Positions 6,835-15,804 are shown, numbered from the stretch's first letter. The stretch: DNA of 49,692 nucleotides from Candidatus Aegiribacteria sp. (GCA_013138965.1 WTBT01000032.1:1-49692), one strand, 5' to 3'. Numbers and translations are program-made. Notes: generated by a model not told the origin, from the letters alone.

Positions 6835-8892
6835 TCAGTCCAGCACAGTAGTAAGCCGACTGGAAACAGAATCACCCATCCTTGCGGAGATGATGTAGAC
6901 CCCGGCAGGAACTTTTCTGCCCGTTGAATCCGTTCCCTCCCAGCTTACCCTCTGTGATGAGGTGATATCCGTTTTCCAGATAAGCCTTCCGCAAAGATCG
7001 TGTACCGATACTTCCGCGGGTCCCTCATCGAAGTTCACGTAGAAGGAAACCGGAGCATCCCTCTCCGATGGATTGGGATACGGGGGGGTGATATTGAATG
7101 AAACGGGAGGTACGTATCCTCCTCCCTCGGTCTGCATGACCACGAGAGCAGGGTCCATGAAAGCGCTCCAGGACAGGAGGCTCTGGAAGGTACGGTCGTA
7201 GCCTCCGCTCATAAAGGGGATCCTGATATCCTTAGCGATAGCGAAAGCAAGGCCCAGACTTGATGCCTGCGAACCAAAAACCTGCCTGGACAGATCTATG
7301 CACATCCGTTCACTGGCTCCGAGGGAAGGCCAGTGGCCCTCCCAGCCGTAGCTTGTGTTGAAAAGCACGGCAACTCCACCACCGTCGGGTTTGTTGAGAA
7401 GAGCTTCTGCAAGGCAGTTATATCCGATATAGTCTGCTGGACGGCATGCTATGCTCACGTGAATGCCGGTTTTACTGCCGTTATGTAAGCTGTCGGAAGC
7501 GATCCAGTTTGTCATCATTCCCTGAGGGGCTTTATCCCAGTAGATACCCCTCTCATTTCCATGCCCTGCGTAATGATTCCACGCGGAACCACCGCTTATT
7601 ATTGGTATATGTTCCGTGATGCCTCCACCGGGCAGCTCTTCGTAGAATTTATTCACTTCCCAGTACGGAGGAAATTCGACAGCGATGGAATCGCATCCCT
7701 TGTCCGCAGTGTATCCGATACTATCAAAGAGAACAGCGCCGCACAGAACAGCCGTTGTCTGCCAGTCTCCGGAAGGCGGATTGGTCTGGTAGGTCAGGTT
7801 TTTCTGAACGAAGATTTCCGCTTCATCAATAGTAGAAAAGAGTGCCCGCCCCAGCAGTACATCAGCGTACAAATCCAGATCGTCATCCGGCTGACCGTAT
7901 TCACCGTCTCCGCTAGCATCCCATGTGCCATCCAGGTCGGCAAAATAAAGATCCACCGTGGCAGTATCCGCTTCCGTCTCGCAATACGTGTAGACCATCC
8001 TCACGGGAACGAGTGTTTCATCTCCTGCCAGCAGGACAAAGACAGTCCCGTGTTCAAGGAACCTGTTCTTAATGAAGTTTCGCAGCTTCTCAGCGTCATC
8101 AATGCCGGGGAAGGAGGAGAGTATTTCCTGCACAGAAGCCGTTTCAACTGAATACCCCCTGCCCTCATGAAAAGTCGCAAGCGGTTCCATAGTTTCTGCA
8201 AATGAACTGTCGCAGATCAGAAGGTACTGAGCGTCTCCCCCCTGAATTGGGGATGAATCCCATGAAGAAGCCTGGTCAGCAGTCCCTTCAAGAACATTAA
8301 TTCTGCTTCGGGCAACCCTTCTCTGTTCGGCAGTCAGATCACAGGGGAAACCGTCTTCCCATGTTACTGTTACTTCTATTTCATTTATGATGCTGAGCGA
8401 GCCTGTTGCCGGGATGTAAACCCATGGCTGAATAAGACAGGATGCTATCCTGGTACCTGCAAGGGTGCCAGTGTGTGTACCGATAACAGGGTTTTGGGGC
8501 CAGGGGGAATCTGATGAGTAAACGGCAGGATCAGGCAAGCGCACGGAACCTGAATTCTGTAAACTGAATGGTCTGAGTTCCGTTGCGGGTATGATTGGTA
8601 TTCCCGGGAGACCGATTTCAGTCTTTTCATAAGTGGCTGCGCTGAAAGTAACGTTCTTCGCGCCATCCGGTAGTATAAATACTTCGGGTATTGCCGGAAG
8701 AAGCGGAGTTCCGGGGATGCCCCTCTGCTCGAACCCCGGTATTACAGCCACAGTCCAGATATCATTCAACTGAAGGTCGACATCAGCCGGATTGAAATGA
8801 AGTGTTCTGGTAATGGAACCTCCTGCCACCGGAAAACTCAGTATAAAAAGCATTTGTGCAAAACAGACTAATTTCAAATCCATCTCCTCCAT
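6835..8892 (-). CDS. secreted C25 (gingipain-like) cysteine peptidase with C-terminal sorting domain
   Basis: After a signal peptide the 685-residue protein has a propeptide-like region, then a C25 catalytic domain at about residues 222-560. The likely catalytic dyad is His444 (NHYAGHGNERG) and Cys483 (HVSIACRPADY). The C-terminal 80 residues (NPSERDAPVSF, DLCGRLIW, PAGVYIISARMG) form a FlgD-like/T9SS-type sorting domain, suggesting export and surface attachment by a type IX-like system. The start is uncertain: the ATG at 8892 and a second at 8883 overlap the GGAGGAG site, while a TTG at 8877 is best spaced from it and gives MKLVCFAQ. It probably degrades extracellular protein for fermentation. 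Confidence 0.85.
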   Translation of the reverse strand: MEEMDLKLVCFAQMLFILSFPVAGGSITRTLHFNPADVDLQLNDIWTVAVIPGFEQRGIPGTPLLPAIPEVFILPDGAKNVTFSAATYEKTEIGLPGIPIIPATELRPFSLQNSGSVRLPDPAVYSSDSPWPQNPVIGTHTGTLAGTRIASCLIQPWVYIPATGSLSIINEIEVTVTWEDGFPCDLTAEQRRVARSRINVLEGTADQASSWDSSPIQGGDAQYLLICDSSFAETMEPLATFHEGRGYSVETASVQEILSSFPGIDDAEKLRNFIKNRFLEHGTVFVLLAGDETLVPVRMVYTYCETEADTATVDLYFADLDGTWDASGDGEYGQPDDDLDLYADVLLGRALFSTIDEAEIFVQKNLTYQTNPPSGDWQTTAVLCGAVLFDSIGYTADKGCDSIAVEFPPYWEVNKFYEELPGGGITEHIPIISGGSAWNHYAGHGNERGIYWDKAPQGMMTNWIASDSLHNGSKTGIHVSIACRPADYIGYNCLAEALLNKPDGGGVAVLFNTSYGWEGHWPSLGASERMCIDLSRQVFGSQASSLGLAFAIAKDIRIPFMSGGYDRTFQSLLSWSAFMDPALVVMQTEGGGYVPPVSFNITPPYPNPSERDAPVSFYVNFDEGPAEVSVHDLCGRLIWKTDITSSQRVSWEGTDSTGRKVPAGVYIISARMGDSVSSRLTTVLD

Positions 8893-8975
8893 TACATTCA
8901 GAATACTATGAATATATTACATAACCAAGATTATCGTTCCCGGACAGTAAGAAGGGTTCATGGAAGGCGCAGACA

Positions 8976-11528
8976 TTGAAAACTAAGAATTTCAGGGTAG
9001 TACCCAGAATACCGCCGCCGCTTGCCGCTCTCAAGAAGATAGCTTACAACACCTGGTGGACGTGGAATACACAGGCCATGGAGTTATTCCGATGGATCGA
9101 TTCCGATCTATGGGAAAGTACCTATCACAACCCTGTACGCCTGCTTGGACATGTAAGCCAGGAAAGGCTTGAGGAACTTTCGCATGATACAGTCTATCTT
9201 TCACACCTAGAAAAGACAGTCGAGAGGCTGGCTGATTATCTTGAGCGAAACACCTGGTTTGATGCTCTGAAGAAGCAGCAGGAAATAACGGGCGACAATT
9301 TCCTTGTCGCCACTTTTTCAGCTGAATTCGGGCTCCATGAGAGTATACCCATCTATTCCGGAGGCCTTGGCGTACTGGCCGGAGATACGATCAAGAGCTG
9401 CAGTGAGCTTGGTCTCACAGCTGTTGGGGTTTCACTGCTTTACAGGAAGGGATACTTCAGCCAGTATCTGAACAGCGACGGGTGGCAGCAGGAACGTTAT
9501 TTCATCAACGATTACTCCAATATGCCGGTTGAACCGGTCTACCGCGTCGACGGAGCCCAGGTCTCAGTAGAAGTTCCGATGGCCGATAGAATCGTAAGGG
9601 CAGCAGTCTGGCGGGTGAAGGTCGGCAGAGCTTCCCTGTACCTTCTGGACACGAATCTTCCGGAAAACGATAGAAGTGACAGGGAGATAACAGGTCAGCT
9701 CTACGGCGGAGACCGAGAAATGAGGATCAAGCAGGAAATAATTCTGGGTATAGGAGGCCTCAAAGCCCTTGACGAAATGAACCTTGCACCCACCGTTCGG
9801 CATATCAACGAGGGGCATTCGGCTTTTCTTATCCTGGAACGGATAAGACAGCTTATGCAGGAAGGACTTTCCTTCCCGGAAGCCCGTGAAATTGTAGCCG
9901 CAGGCAACGTGTTCACAACCCACACGCCTGTACCTGCGGGAAATGAGGAATTCTCAACGGATATGGTGATCAAGTACCTTCATCCCATCATCAACGCCAT
10001 AGGTCTGACAGATGAGGAGTTTCTTCGATTTGGGCATTACGATGACAATCCTAAATTCTCAATGACGGTTTTCGGCCTTCGTTTTTCAAAATTCAGTAAC
10101 GGTGTAAGCGAACTTCACGGGAAGATCTCGAGGGAAATATGGAAGGATGTCTGGCCGGCTCTCCCATCCGCGGACACACCTATTGCGCACGTAACAAACG
10201 GAATACATCCCGAAACATGGGTCTCCGATGAGATGGAAAAACTGTTCAGCAGGTATGTCGGTCCAAGATGGTCAAGCAACAAGACAGATACTAAGGAATG
10301 GGAAAAAGTTGATAAGATCCCCGACTCCGAACTCTGGCCGGCCCATGTCAGGATGAGAGAAAGACTTATCTCCTGGGCAAGGGACAGATGGGAAAAACAG
10401 ATAAGACGCATGGGATTGCTCAAACCACACCTTGAAGACAAACCCGTTCTTGATCCTGAAACAGCCACCATCGGTTTTGCCAGAAGATTCGCAACTTACA
10501 AGAGGGCTACCCTCCTTCTCAGAGATGAAGAACGCCTTGCCGGAATTGTCAATAATCCTGAATGCCCTGTGCAGTTCATTTTTGCAGGCAAGGCGCATCC
10601 TCACGATTCATCCGGCAAGGAACTGATAAAAAAGATCATCCACCTCTGCATGAAAGAGGAATTCTACGGAAAGATCATCTATCTTGAGGATTACGGCATG
10701 GATATGGCCAGACAGATGGTTCAGGGTGTTGACGTATGGCTGAACACTCCAAAACTGCCCATGGAGGCATGCGGTACCAGCGGTATGAAAGCATGTTTCA
10801 ACGGAGCCCTCCACTGCAGTGTCCCCGACGGCTGGTGGGCTGAAGCTTACAGGCCGGGTGCAGGCTGGTCCATCGGTTCCGGTGAGGAATACGATGATCC
10901 TGAGCTTCAGGACAGACTGGAGGCAAAGGCGCTCTACAATATCATTGAGAATCAGATAGTGCCCATTTTCTACGATCGTGACAAGAACGATATCCCCTTG
11001 AACTGGCTCAGGATCGTCAAGGAGTCAATGAAGAACGTTTGTCCGGTCTTCAGCAGCAACAGGATGCTTGCCGAATACACCTCGAGATTCTATGTACCTG
11101 CATACAAAGGAACAGAGAAACTGTCGAAAAACGGTTATTCGGGAGCCAGGGAACTCGCTGCATGGATGGAGAAGATCAGGGAGAACTGGCATTCCGTCAG
11201 GATAGAATCGGTTGAATCGGAAATTGAGAACGGCACCTGTGCTGTAGGCGATCCTATCCCTGTCAGAGTTATCCTTCGTGCGGGGGAACTTGAGCCCGAT
11301 GATCTCCTCGTTGAAATCCAGCACGGCAGGATTGATCACGACGGATGGCTGACGGAGAGGGAATCGATCCGCCTGGCCTTCGAACGTGAAGAAGACGGAA
11401 TGCTGTTTTTCACAGGTTCATTCGAATGCAGCCACTCGGGAAATCAGGGGTTCACAGTGAGAATACTCCCATGTCACATTGAGTTCGATCGTATTATAGA
11501 GCCTGATCTCGTCTGCTGGTGGGAGTAA
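8976..11528 (+). CDS. glgP: alpha-glucan phosphorylase (GT35, DUF3417 type)
   Basis: The 850-residue enzyme releases glucose-1-phosphate from glycogen-like or maltodextrin chains. The N-terminal DUF3417 region (about 1-110, AYNTWWTWNTQAMELFRWID) marks the Thermotoga/archaeal short-type family. Diagnostic segments are FSAEFGLHESIPIYSGGLGVLAGD, TTHTPVPAGNEEF, and the pyridoxal-phosphate site EACGTSGMKACFNG, with Lys605 as the probable Schiff-base lysine. The start is TTG, with GGAAGG upstream; a nearby ATG in another frame stops at once. It is divergent from the C25 gene with 83 bp between. About 100 C-terminal residues form an extra beta-rich domain. Confidence 0.92.
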   Translation: MKTKNFRVVPRIPPPLAALKKIAYNTWWTWNTQAMELFRWIDSDLWESTYHNPVRLLGHVSQERLEELSHDTVYLSHLEKTVERLADYLERNTWFDALKKQQEITGDNFLVATFSAEFGLHESIPIYSGGLGVLAGDTIKSCSELGLTAVGVSLLYRKGYFSQYLNSDGWQQERYFINDYSNMPVEPVYRVDGAQVSVEVPMADRIVRAAVWRVKVGRASLYLLDTNLPENDRSDREITGQLYGGDREMRIKQEIILGIGGLKALDEMNLAPTVRHINEGHSAFLILERIRQLMQEGLSFPEAREIVAAGNVFTTHTPVPAGNEEFSTDMVIKYLHPIINAIGLTDEEFLRFGHYDDNPKFSMTVFGLRFSKFSNGVSELHGKISREIWKDVWPALPSADTPIAHVTNGIHPETWVSDEMEKLFSRYVGPRWSSNKTDTKEWEKVDKIPDSELWPAHVRMRERLISWARDRWEKQIRRMGLLKPHLEDKPVLDPETATIGFARRFATYKRATLLLRDEERLAGIVNNPECPVQFIFAGKAHPHDSSGKELIKKIIHLCMKEEFYGKIIYLEDYGMDMARQMVQGVDVWLNTPKLPMEACGTSGMKACFNGALHCSVPDGWWAEAYRPGAGWSIGSGEEYDDPELQDRLEAKALYNIIENQIVPIFYDRDKNDIPLNWLRIVKESMKNVCPVFSSNRMLAEYTSRFYVPAYKGTEKLSKNGYSGARELAAWMEKIRENWHSVRIESVESEIENGTCAVGDPIPVRVILRAGELEPDDLLVEIQHGRIDHDGWLTERESIRLAFEREEDGMLFFTGSFECSHSGNQGFTVRILPCHIEFDRIIEPDLVCWWE

Positions 11529-11547
11529 ATCCAGCGAAAACCGGGAC

Positions 11548-11576
11548 TTGACCTGCAAGTAAAAGTGACATATTCT
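11548..11576 (+). promoter_or_regulatory. promoter of the secreted protein at 11623
   Basis: TTGACC (11548-11553) and TATTCT (11571-11576) are separated by 17 bp, followed by an AT-rich discriminator and a GAGGGGG ribosome-binding site before the ATG at 11623. Confidence 0.6.
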
Positions 11577-11622
11577 CTATATATAAGAGTGTTATTTATT
11601 AACCTTACCTGAGGGGGTAAAA

Positions 11623-12318
11623 ATGAACAAAATCACCCGTCTTATGACAGTATGCGCAGCATTACTGCTCATCGTACCGGCAGCCAGTGCAGTAGACTGG
11701 TCCGATAACTTCGATTCGTACGCTCTCGGCAGCGGACTGCACGGCCAGGGCGGCTGGGCAGGATGGGACGGCAGCGTTGCCGCGGATGCCTTCGTTGCAG
11801 ATACAGAGGCCCTTTCCGCACCCCACTCGGTACGCATAACGCCAACATCCGATATCGTACAGGAATTCACTGAAACCACCGGTGAGTGGGAAATGACAGC
11901 ATGGTGCTACATCCCCACAGGCTCCACAGGCAACCAGTTCTTCATAATGCTGAATATGTACACTCCGGACGGTGTAGCTAATGACAAGTGGTCCGTGCAG
12001 CTTAAGTTTGATTCCGATGCGGGCATAGTATCGAACACAATGCATGGCTCTACTGCATCTGCGCCATTAATCCGTAATACATGGGTTGAAGTCAAAATTA
12101 AAATCTATCTTGACACGAATATGCAGGACACGTACTACAACGGTGCCTTCATGGATTCAACTCCATGGCAGGATGGTACCGGAGCGAATGAAATAGCAGC
12201 TCTTGACCTCTTCTCCGACGGGGGAAGTACGATCTACTGGGATGACTGCAAACTGATACAGACCAACATCGCTCTTGAACACACAACATGGGGACGAATC
12301 AAAACACTCCTGCAGTAG
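11623..12318 (+). CDS. secreted beta-sandwich protein with ALExxTWxxIK tail
   Basis: The 231-residue protein has a signal peptide (MNKITRLMTVCAALLLIVPAASA). The mature part begins DWSDNFDSYALGSGLHGQGG, a start typical of LamG/concanavalin-like carbohydrate-binding or structural domains. I cannot assign a substrate. It lacks a FlgD-like sorting domain and instead ends ALEHTTWGRIKTLLQ. Nearly the same tail (ALEASTWAEIKTIF) ends the unrelated secreted protein at 15931-16632. It stands alone between its own promoter and a strong terminator. Confidence 0.7.
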   Translation: MNKITRLMTVCAALLLIVPAASAVDWSDNFDSYALGSGLHGQGGWAGWDGSVAADAFVADTEALSAPHSVRITPTSDIVQEFTETTGEWEMTAWCYIPTGSTGNQFFIMLNMYTPDGVANDKWSVQLKFDSDAGIVSNTMHGSTASAPLIRNTWVEVKIKIYLDTNMQDTYYNGAFMDSTPWQDGTGANEIAALDLFSDGGSTIYWDDCKLIQTNIALEHTTWGRIKTLLQ

Positions 12319-12340
12319 TCCGCGAGAAACCAATATAGAG

Positions 12341-12371
12341 GGAGCCGGCCTTCCGGCTCCTTTCTTCTTTT
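12341..12371 (+). terminator. rho-independent terminator
   Basis: An 8-bp stem GGAGCCGG / CCGGCTCC (12341-12348, 12353-12360) with loop CCTT is followed by a T-rich run. Confidence 0.85.
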
Positions 12372-12454
12372 GCTCCGGGAATTCTACTGATGATTCTCCT
12401 GCATTACCCTTGACAAAACATGGCTGGAATTGTAGTTATTGCTGCCAAAGATGC

Positions 12455-12551
12455 GGGAGCGCACGGGGACTGGTGTCCCTCCCGGACTTCAAATCCGGTG
12501 CTGGGTGCTAGAACCACCCTGGGTGGGTTCGATTCCCACACGTTCCCGCCA
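12455..12551 (+). tRNA. selC: tRNA-Sec (anticodon UCA)
   Basis: The 97-nt sequence folds as a selenocysteine tRNA: a long acceptor stem (GGGAGCG / CGTTCCC), a 6-bp D stem (GGGGAC / GTCCCT, one G-T pair), an anticodon arm CCGGA-CTTCAAA-TCCGG with anticodon TCA, a long variable arm (GGGTG / CCACCC), and a T arm GTGGG-TTCGATT-CCCAC, with an encoded CCA at 12549-12551. The 6-bp D stem, the anticodon and the long variable arm separate it from tRNA-Ser and tRNA-Leu. No selA, selB or selD lies in the window. Confidence 0.95.
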
Positions 12552-12553
12552 TT

Positions 12554-12907
12554 TTATTGTGTCGCTCTATTTTTCGATATATGATCAAGCACCATTTCCG
12601 CAAGGGTATAGCCGAAGATCCCGGGCATTATTATAAGGCTGGGTATCCGGTTTCTTACCCTCCCTTTGCGAAGGATCAGATCGTCCATATCGGGAGGAAG
12701 TGAATGATCGCCGGCAGGCTCAGTTGAATACACGCAGGATATACCCCGGGTAATTCCGCGCTTACGCAGATACTTTCTAAGCTGTTTTGCCAGAGGGCAG
12801 CATCTTGTCTGGGATATGTCACCTGTTCTGACAAGTGACGGATCTCTCCGTCCTGAAGCCCCCATACTGCTGAAAACAGGTATCCTTTGTTCAACGCAGT
12901 ACTTCAA
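12554..12907 (-). CDS. tcdA: TcdA, C-terminal part (frameshifted)
   Basis: This 117-residue frame continues the TcdA protein after a +1 shift. It reads EQRIPVFSSMGASGRRDPSL, matching the GGAGG-containing segment that follows DAIDS in TcdA, and then ISCVYSTEP, the conserved CVFSTE-like motif. It overlaps the upstream half by 17 nt. A TTG at 12907 could in principle start it, but there is no ribosome-binding site, so separate translation looks unlikely. It ends 3 bp beyond the CCA of the convergent tRNA-Sec gene, with no terminator between them. Confidence 0.75.
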   Translation of the reverse strand: MKYCVEQRIPVFSSMGASGRRDPSLVRTGDISQTRCCPLAKQLRKYLRKRGITRGISCVYSTEPAGDHSLPPDMDDLILRKGRVRNRIPSLIIMPGIFGYTLAEMVLDHISKNRATQ

Positions 12908-13304
12908 GCAGCGAAGTTTTTGGATTAAGGCTGTCTATGGCATCGACAACAGCATCTGGTACCGGTTTGAGAATCGAATCAGCTGTGTCTGAATGAAAAA
13001 ACTCCGTAATGGTCTCAACCCGGGTATCGGGGCAGGTCCCGCGAAGCTGATCAGCTACAATGTCAACTTTGTAACCACCACAGTCCCATGATCCGGCAAT
13101 TGGATTCCTGTTCAGAGAGGTTTCTGTAAGCTTATCAAAATCCACAAGGCGAAGGATCCCAATACCACTTCTTGCGAGTGCGGCAGCTGCATGACAGCCA
13201 ACTCCGCCAAGGCCTATGACTGTAACATCCGCCCTGCGTACGGCCAGAAATGAATCCCTGCCAAGGGAGTCAACAACCCTGTCGAATCTTCTTTGAACCT
13301 CCAT
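12891..13304 (-). CDS. tcdA: TcdA (CsdL), N-terminal adenylation part, interrupted by a frameshift
   Basis: TcdA is a ThiF/E1-like enzyme that uses ATP to cyclise t6A37 in tRNA to ct6A. The 137-residue frame has the start RFDRVVDSLGRDSF, the nucleotide-binding VIGLGGVGCHAAAALARSG, the LVDFDKLTETSLNRN motif with the DFD and NRN residues, and VDAIDSLNPKTSLLEVLR before a TGA. A +1 shift at CGT-TGA joins it to the frame at 12554-12907 with exactly the spacing of E. coli TcdA (11 residues between PK and IP). It could be a pseudogene, a base error, or recoding. It lies 3 bp after tatD, in one operon. Confidence 0.8.
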   Translation of the reverse strand: MEVQRRFDRVVDSLGRDSFLAVRRADVTVIGLGGVGCHAAAALARSGIGILRLVDFDKLTETSLNRNPIAGSWDCGGYKVDIVADQLRGTCPDTRVETITEFFHSDTADSILKPVPDAVVDAIDSLNPKTSLLEVLR

Positions 13305-13307
13305 ATT

Positions 13308-14078
13308 TCACCAGCCTTCCCTGATATTGAAAAGCTCTCTTGCATTTCTGGAAGTTTCAAAGGTTACTTCATCTGAACTGATTCCGCGAAGCAGCGCTAA
13401 TGATTCACCGATTCGGGCAACATGTGCCGGCTCCATCCGTTCGGGGTAGATCCCATCCATTCCGATGGAAGGAGAGTCGGTCTCAAGAACGATTTTACGA
13501 AGGGGTATCGCCGCTGCGGAACTTCTTGCTCTCTTTGCGCGGGGCCTTGTCACAGCGCCTCCGAATGCAAGGAAGAAACCAAGCTCAAGGAAACGCTCAG
13601 CCAGCTGAATCCCTCTTGTAAAGGCATGTACAACGCCCGTAACCTTTCCATTGTATTTCTTTTCAGAAAGAATTGACAACATTTCATCGAAAGCTCCCCG
13701 GCAGTGCAGAATCACAGGCAGGCCAAGTTCTGCGGCCAGATCCAGCTGCGTTCGGAATACAGTGATCTGGGTAATTCTGTCTGGATTTTCTACTTTGAAA
13801 TCAAGACCTATTTCACCCACGGCAACTGAACCTGTTTTGATCAGAAGCTTTTCAAGCATACCCGTGTCAAGTCTCTCATCCGCACACCACGGGTGAAGAC
13901 CCAGCGCCGAGTAAACGACTGGATATTCTGACAGTTCGGCTACTTTCTTCCAGGAGCCGGTTTCTACGGCGGGAACGATAATTGCTGAAATGCCCTTCGC
14001 GGCAGCTCTTTTCAGAACACCATCAATATCTCCGCACAGCGGTTTCATGAACAGATGGCAGTGAGTGTCTATCAGCAT
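13308..14078 (-). CDS. tatD: TatD-family metal-dependent hydrolase/DNase
   Basis: The protein is a TIM-barrel hydrolase of the TatD family. Signature elements are MLIDTHCHL (metal ligands HxH), GLHPW, VAVGEIGLDF (metal Glu), LPVILHCRGAFDEML, GVVHAFTRG and VLETDSPSI (Asp). Members act as 3'-5' exonucleases or on D-aminoacyl groups and related bonds. The frame is open from a TTG at 14090, but the ATG at 14078 gives the usual TatD beginning, so I chose it. tcdA follows after 3 bp. Confidence 0.9.
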   Translation of the reverse strand: MLIDTHCHLFMKPLCGDIDGVLKRAAAKGISAIIVPAVETGSWKKVAELSEYPVVYSALGLHPWCADERLDTGMLEKLLIKTGSVAVGEIGLDFKVENPDRITQITVFRTQLDLAAELGLPVILHCRGAFDEMLSILSEKKYNGKVTGVVHAFTRGIQLAERFLELGFFLAFGGAVTRPRAKRARSSAAAIPLRKIVLETDSPSIGMDGIYPERMEPAHVARIGESLALLRGISSDEVTFETSRNARELFNIREGW

Positions 14079-14194
14079 ATCGGATTCCAACAGATTATGC
14101 GAAAAAGTTTTATCGCCTTTTTAAGATATTGTGATCCCATTTCTTAATACAATGCATTCTGCATCGGCCGATCCGATATGTCCAGAGCAGGATA

Positions 14195-15142
14195 TCAGTA
14201 CGTCAATGTTCTCTGCTTGAATCCGTATCCCATTACATCGTAAGCGTCATGCAACACCATGAATGCGTCAGGGTCAATCCCCTTCAGTATTCTCCTGAGC
14301 ATCATAACCTGCCTGCGATGAATACAGACGTAAATAACATCTTTCTTTCTTCTGCTGTATCCTCCCTCCGCCTTGAGGAAAGTTACGCCTCTGTTGAGTT
14401 TCTGGAAAATAGCATCTCTTACTTCATCGGGTTTATCAGTCACTATCATCACCGCTTTTACATAAGGCATTCCCTCAGCGGCGAAATCGGTCATCCTGCT
14501 TGTAAGGAACAGGTTAAGATAAGCCCATATGACGATGACCGGATTCCTGAATACGAAGCCAACCGCGAGAATGATCAGGGATTCGACCATCCAGTAACCG
14601 GTGCTTATCGATACTCCAGTATACTTTTTCAGTATTGCCACGGGGATATCAGTTCCACCGGTGGAACCCCGGAATTTGAAAATCAGACCAAGGCCAATTC
14701 CAAGCAGAGCGGAACCGGCTATGGAAGCCAGGAGCATGTCCATTTCGGAATTACCGGTAAAAAAGACCGCCAGTCGTGGCAGCTGTCCCGCTCCGGCAAC
14801 GTTATGTACCAGATTTTCGTAGTTTGAAAGAAATGATAGATGGGAAGGCTGAAAAAGCCAGCACATTGAATTCGACATGAGCATTCCCACAAGGCTTCTT
14901 ATCCCAAACTGCTTCCCAACGACCAGATAGCCTAAGAAGAAGAGAGGTACATTGAAACCGAACATCCAGATGCTTTCGGAGATGCCTGTCCAGTGGTACA
15001 GAACCTGCGCCAGACCGGCTACACCGCCAGGCGATATCCGGAAGGGAAACAGAAACCACGAATAGGCTATCCCAAACAGGATAGAACCTGCGAAAATACC
15101 GGCGTAGTCCTGAAGTTCATTCCTGATGCTCACTTTCATCAC
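14195..15142 (-). CDS. YitT-family membrane protein (DUF161/DUF2179)
   Basis: The protein of about 315 residues has five or six hydrophobic segments (for example FAGSILFGIAYSWFLFPF and MLLASIAGSALLGIGLGLIF) and the family motif FRGSTGGTDIPVAIL. It has a soluble C-terminal DUF2179-like domain from about residue 220 (YVKAVMIVTDKPDEVRDAIF ... VIYVCIHRRQV). The transported substrate is unknown. Several starts are possible: GTG 15142, ATG 15139, and GTG 15133, which has the best spacing (8 nt) from GGGAGG. Confidence 0.85.
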   Translation of the reverse strand: MMKVSIRNELQDYAGIFAGSILFGIAYSWFLFPFRISPGGVAGLAQVLYHWTGISESIWMFGFNVPLFFLGYLVVGKQFGIRSLVGMLMSNSMCWLFQPSHLSFLSNYENLVHNVAGAGQLPRLAVFFTGNSEMDMLLASIAGSALLGIGLGLIFKFRGSTGGTDIPVAILKKYTGVSISTGYWMVESLIILAVGFVFRNPVIVIWAYLNLFLTSRMTDFAAEGMPYVKAVMIVTDKPDEVRDAIFQKLNRGVTFLKAEGGYSRRKKDVIYVCIHRRQVMMLRRILKGIDPDAFMVLHDAYDVMGYGFKQRTLTY

Positions 15143-15398
15143 CTCCCAGTAGGAAAAGAAAGGGACAAAGCCGGAAATAGCCTTGCCCTGTCATGTACGG
15201 GAAATATAATTGATTCCATCCCCACCGAAGTGAATGTTTCTGAAACATTCGCTGACCGTTTCTTCGAACCAGTGGAATAAAGCGTTGTTCCGAAGATGGC
15301 GTCCCTGGAATTACCGGTAAATTCGGAGGATGAATTTAATCTTGATGATATCATGAACAAAACAGATATCGACCGGATTCCTGAATTGCTGCTCCATC

Positions 15399-15804
15399 AT
15401 GACCCGGCTTCAGAATATAGCCGAGAGGGAACTCGCAGGTGAAGTAATAACTTCTGAAGACGCGGATTTTCTCAAGAGTTTCGCCGGTTATCTGGAATCG
15501 GCTATCTGCTGGGATGGTGTAACAACAGAAGGTCTGGAAACATCACTGATCGCCGATGTTCATACGGATCAGAACAGCGGCCTTGTGCTTGAAGTCGCCT
15601 CAGAAGACCTTGACTACTGCATTGGTTATCTACAGAAGAGCTGACGGTTATATCGAGGCGGTTGTGGGGCCTGTACTCAGCTATTACGAATTCTCATGGC
15701 CGATGCCGAATAGACTGACAGATGAAGCCTGGAGGAAAACGCTGTCGGGCGATGAAACACCGGAAAGACCGCTCTGGGCAGCAGAATACATGAAAAACCC
15801 GTAA
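15399..15804 (+). pseudogene. decayed 3' part of a DUF3160-family gene
   Basis: Two adjacent frames carry successive parts of the DUF3160 C-terminal region. The first (15399-15644) has LQNIAERELAGEVITSEDAD and LIADVHTDQNSGLVLEVAS. The second (15556-15804) has VVGPVLSYYEFSWPMPNRLT followed by DEAWRKTLSGDETPERPLW. ADVHT, SYYEF and RLTD are family hallmarks. A frameshift separates them at about 15590-15645 and the long N-terminal part is absent. DUF3160 proteins are secreted and of unknown function. A weak hairpin, ACAAG/CTTGT, follows at about 15806-15825. Confidence 0.65.

Noticed and set aside
12880-12912. Selenocysteine at the TGA inside tcdA
   Set aside because: Reading through TGA as Sec in the same frame gives a sequence unlike TcdA; only a frame change restores homology.
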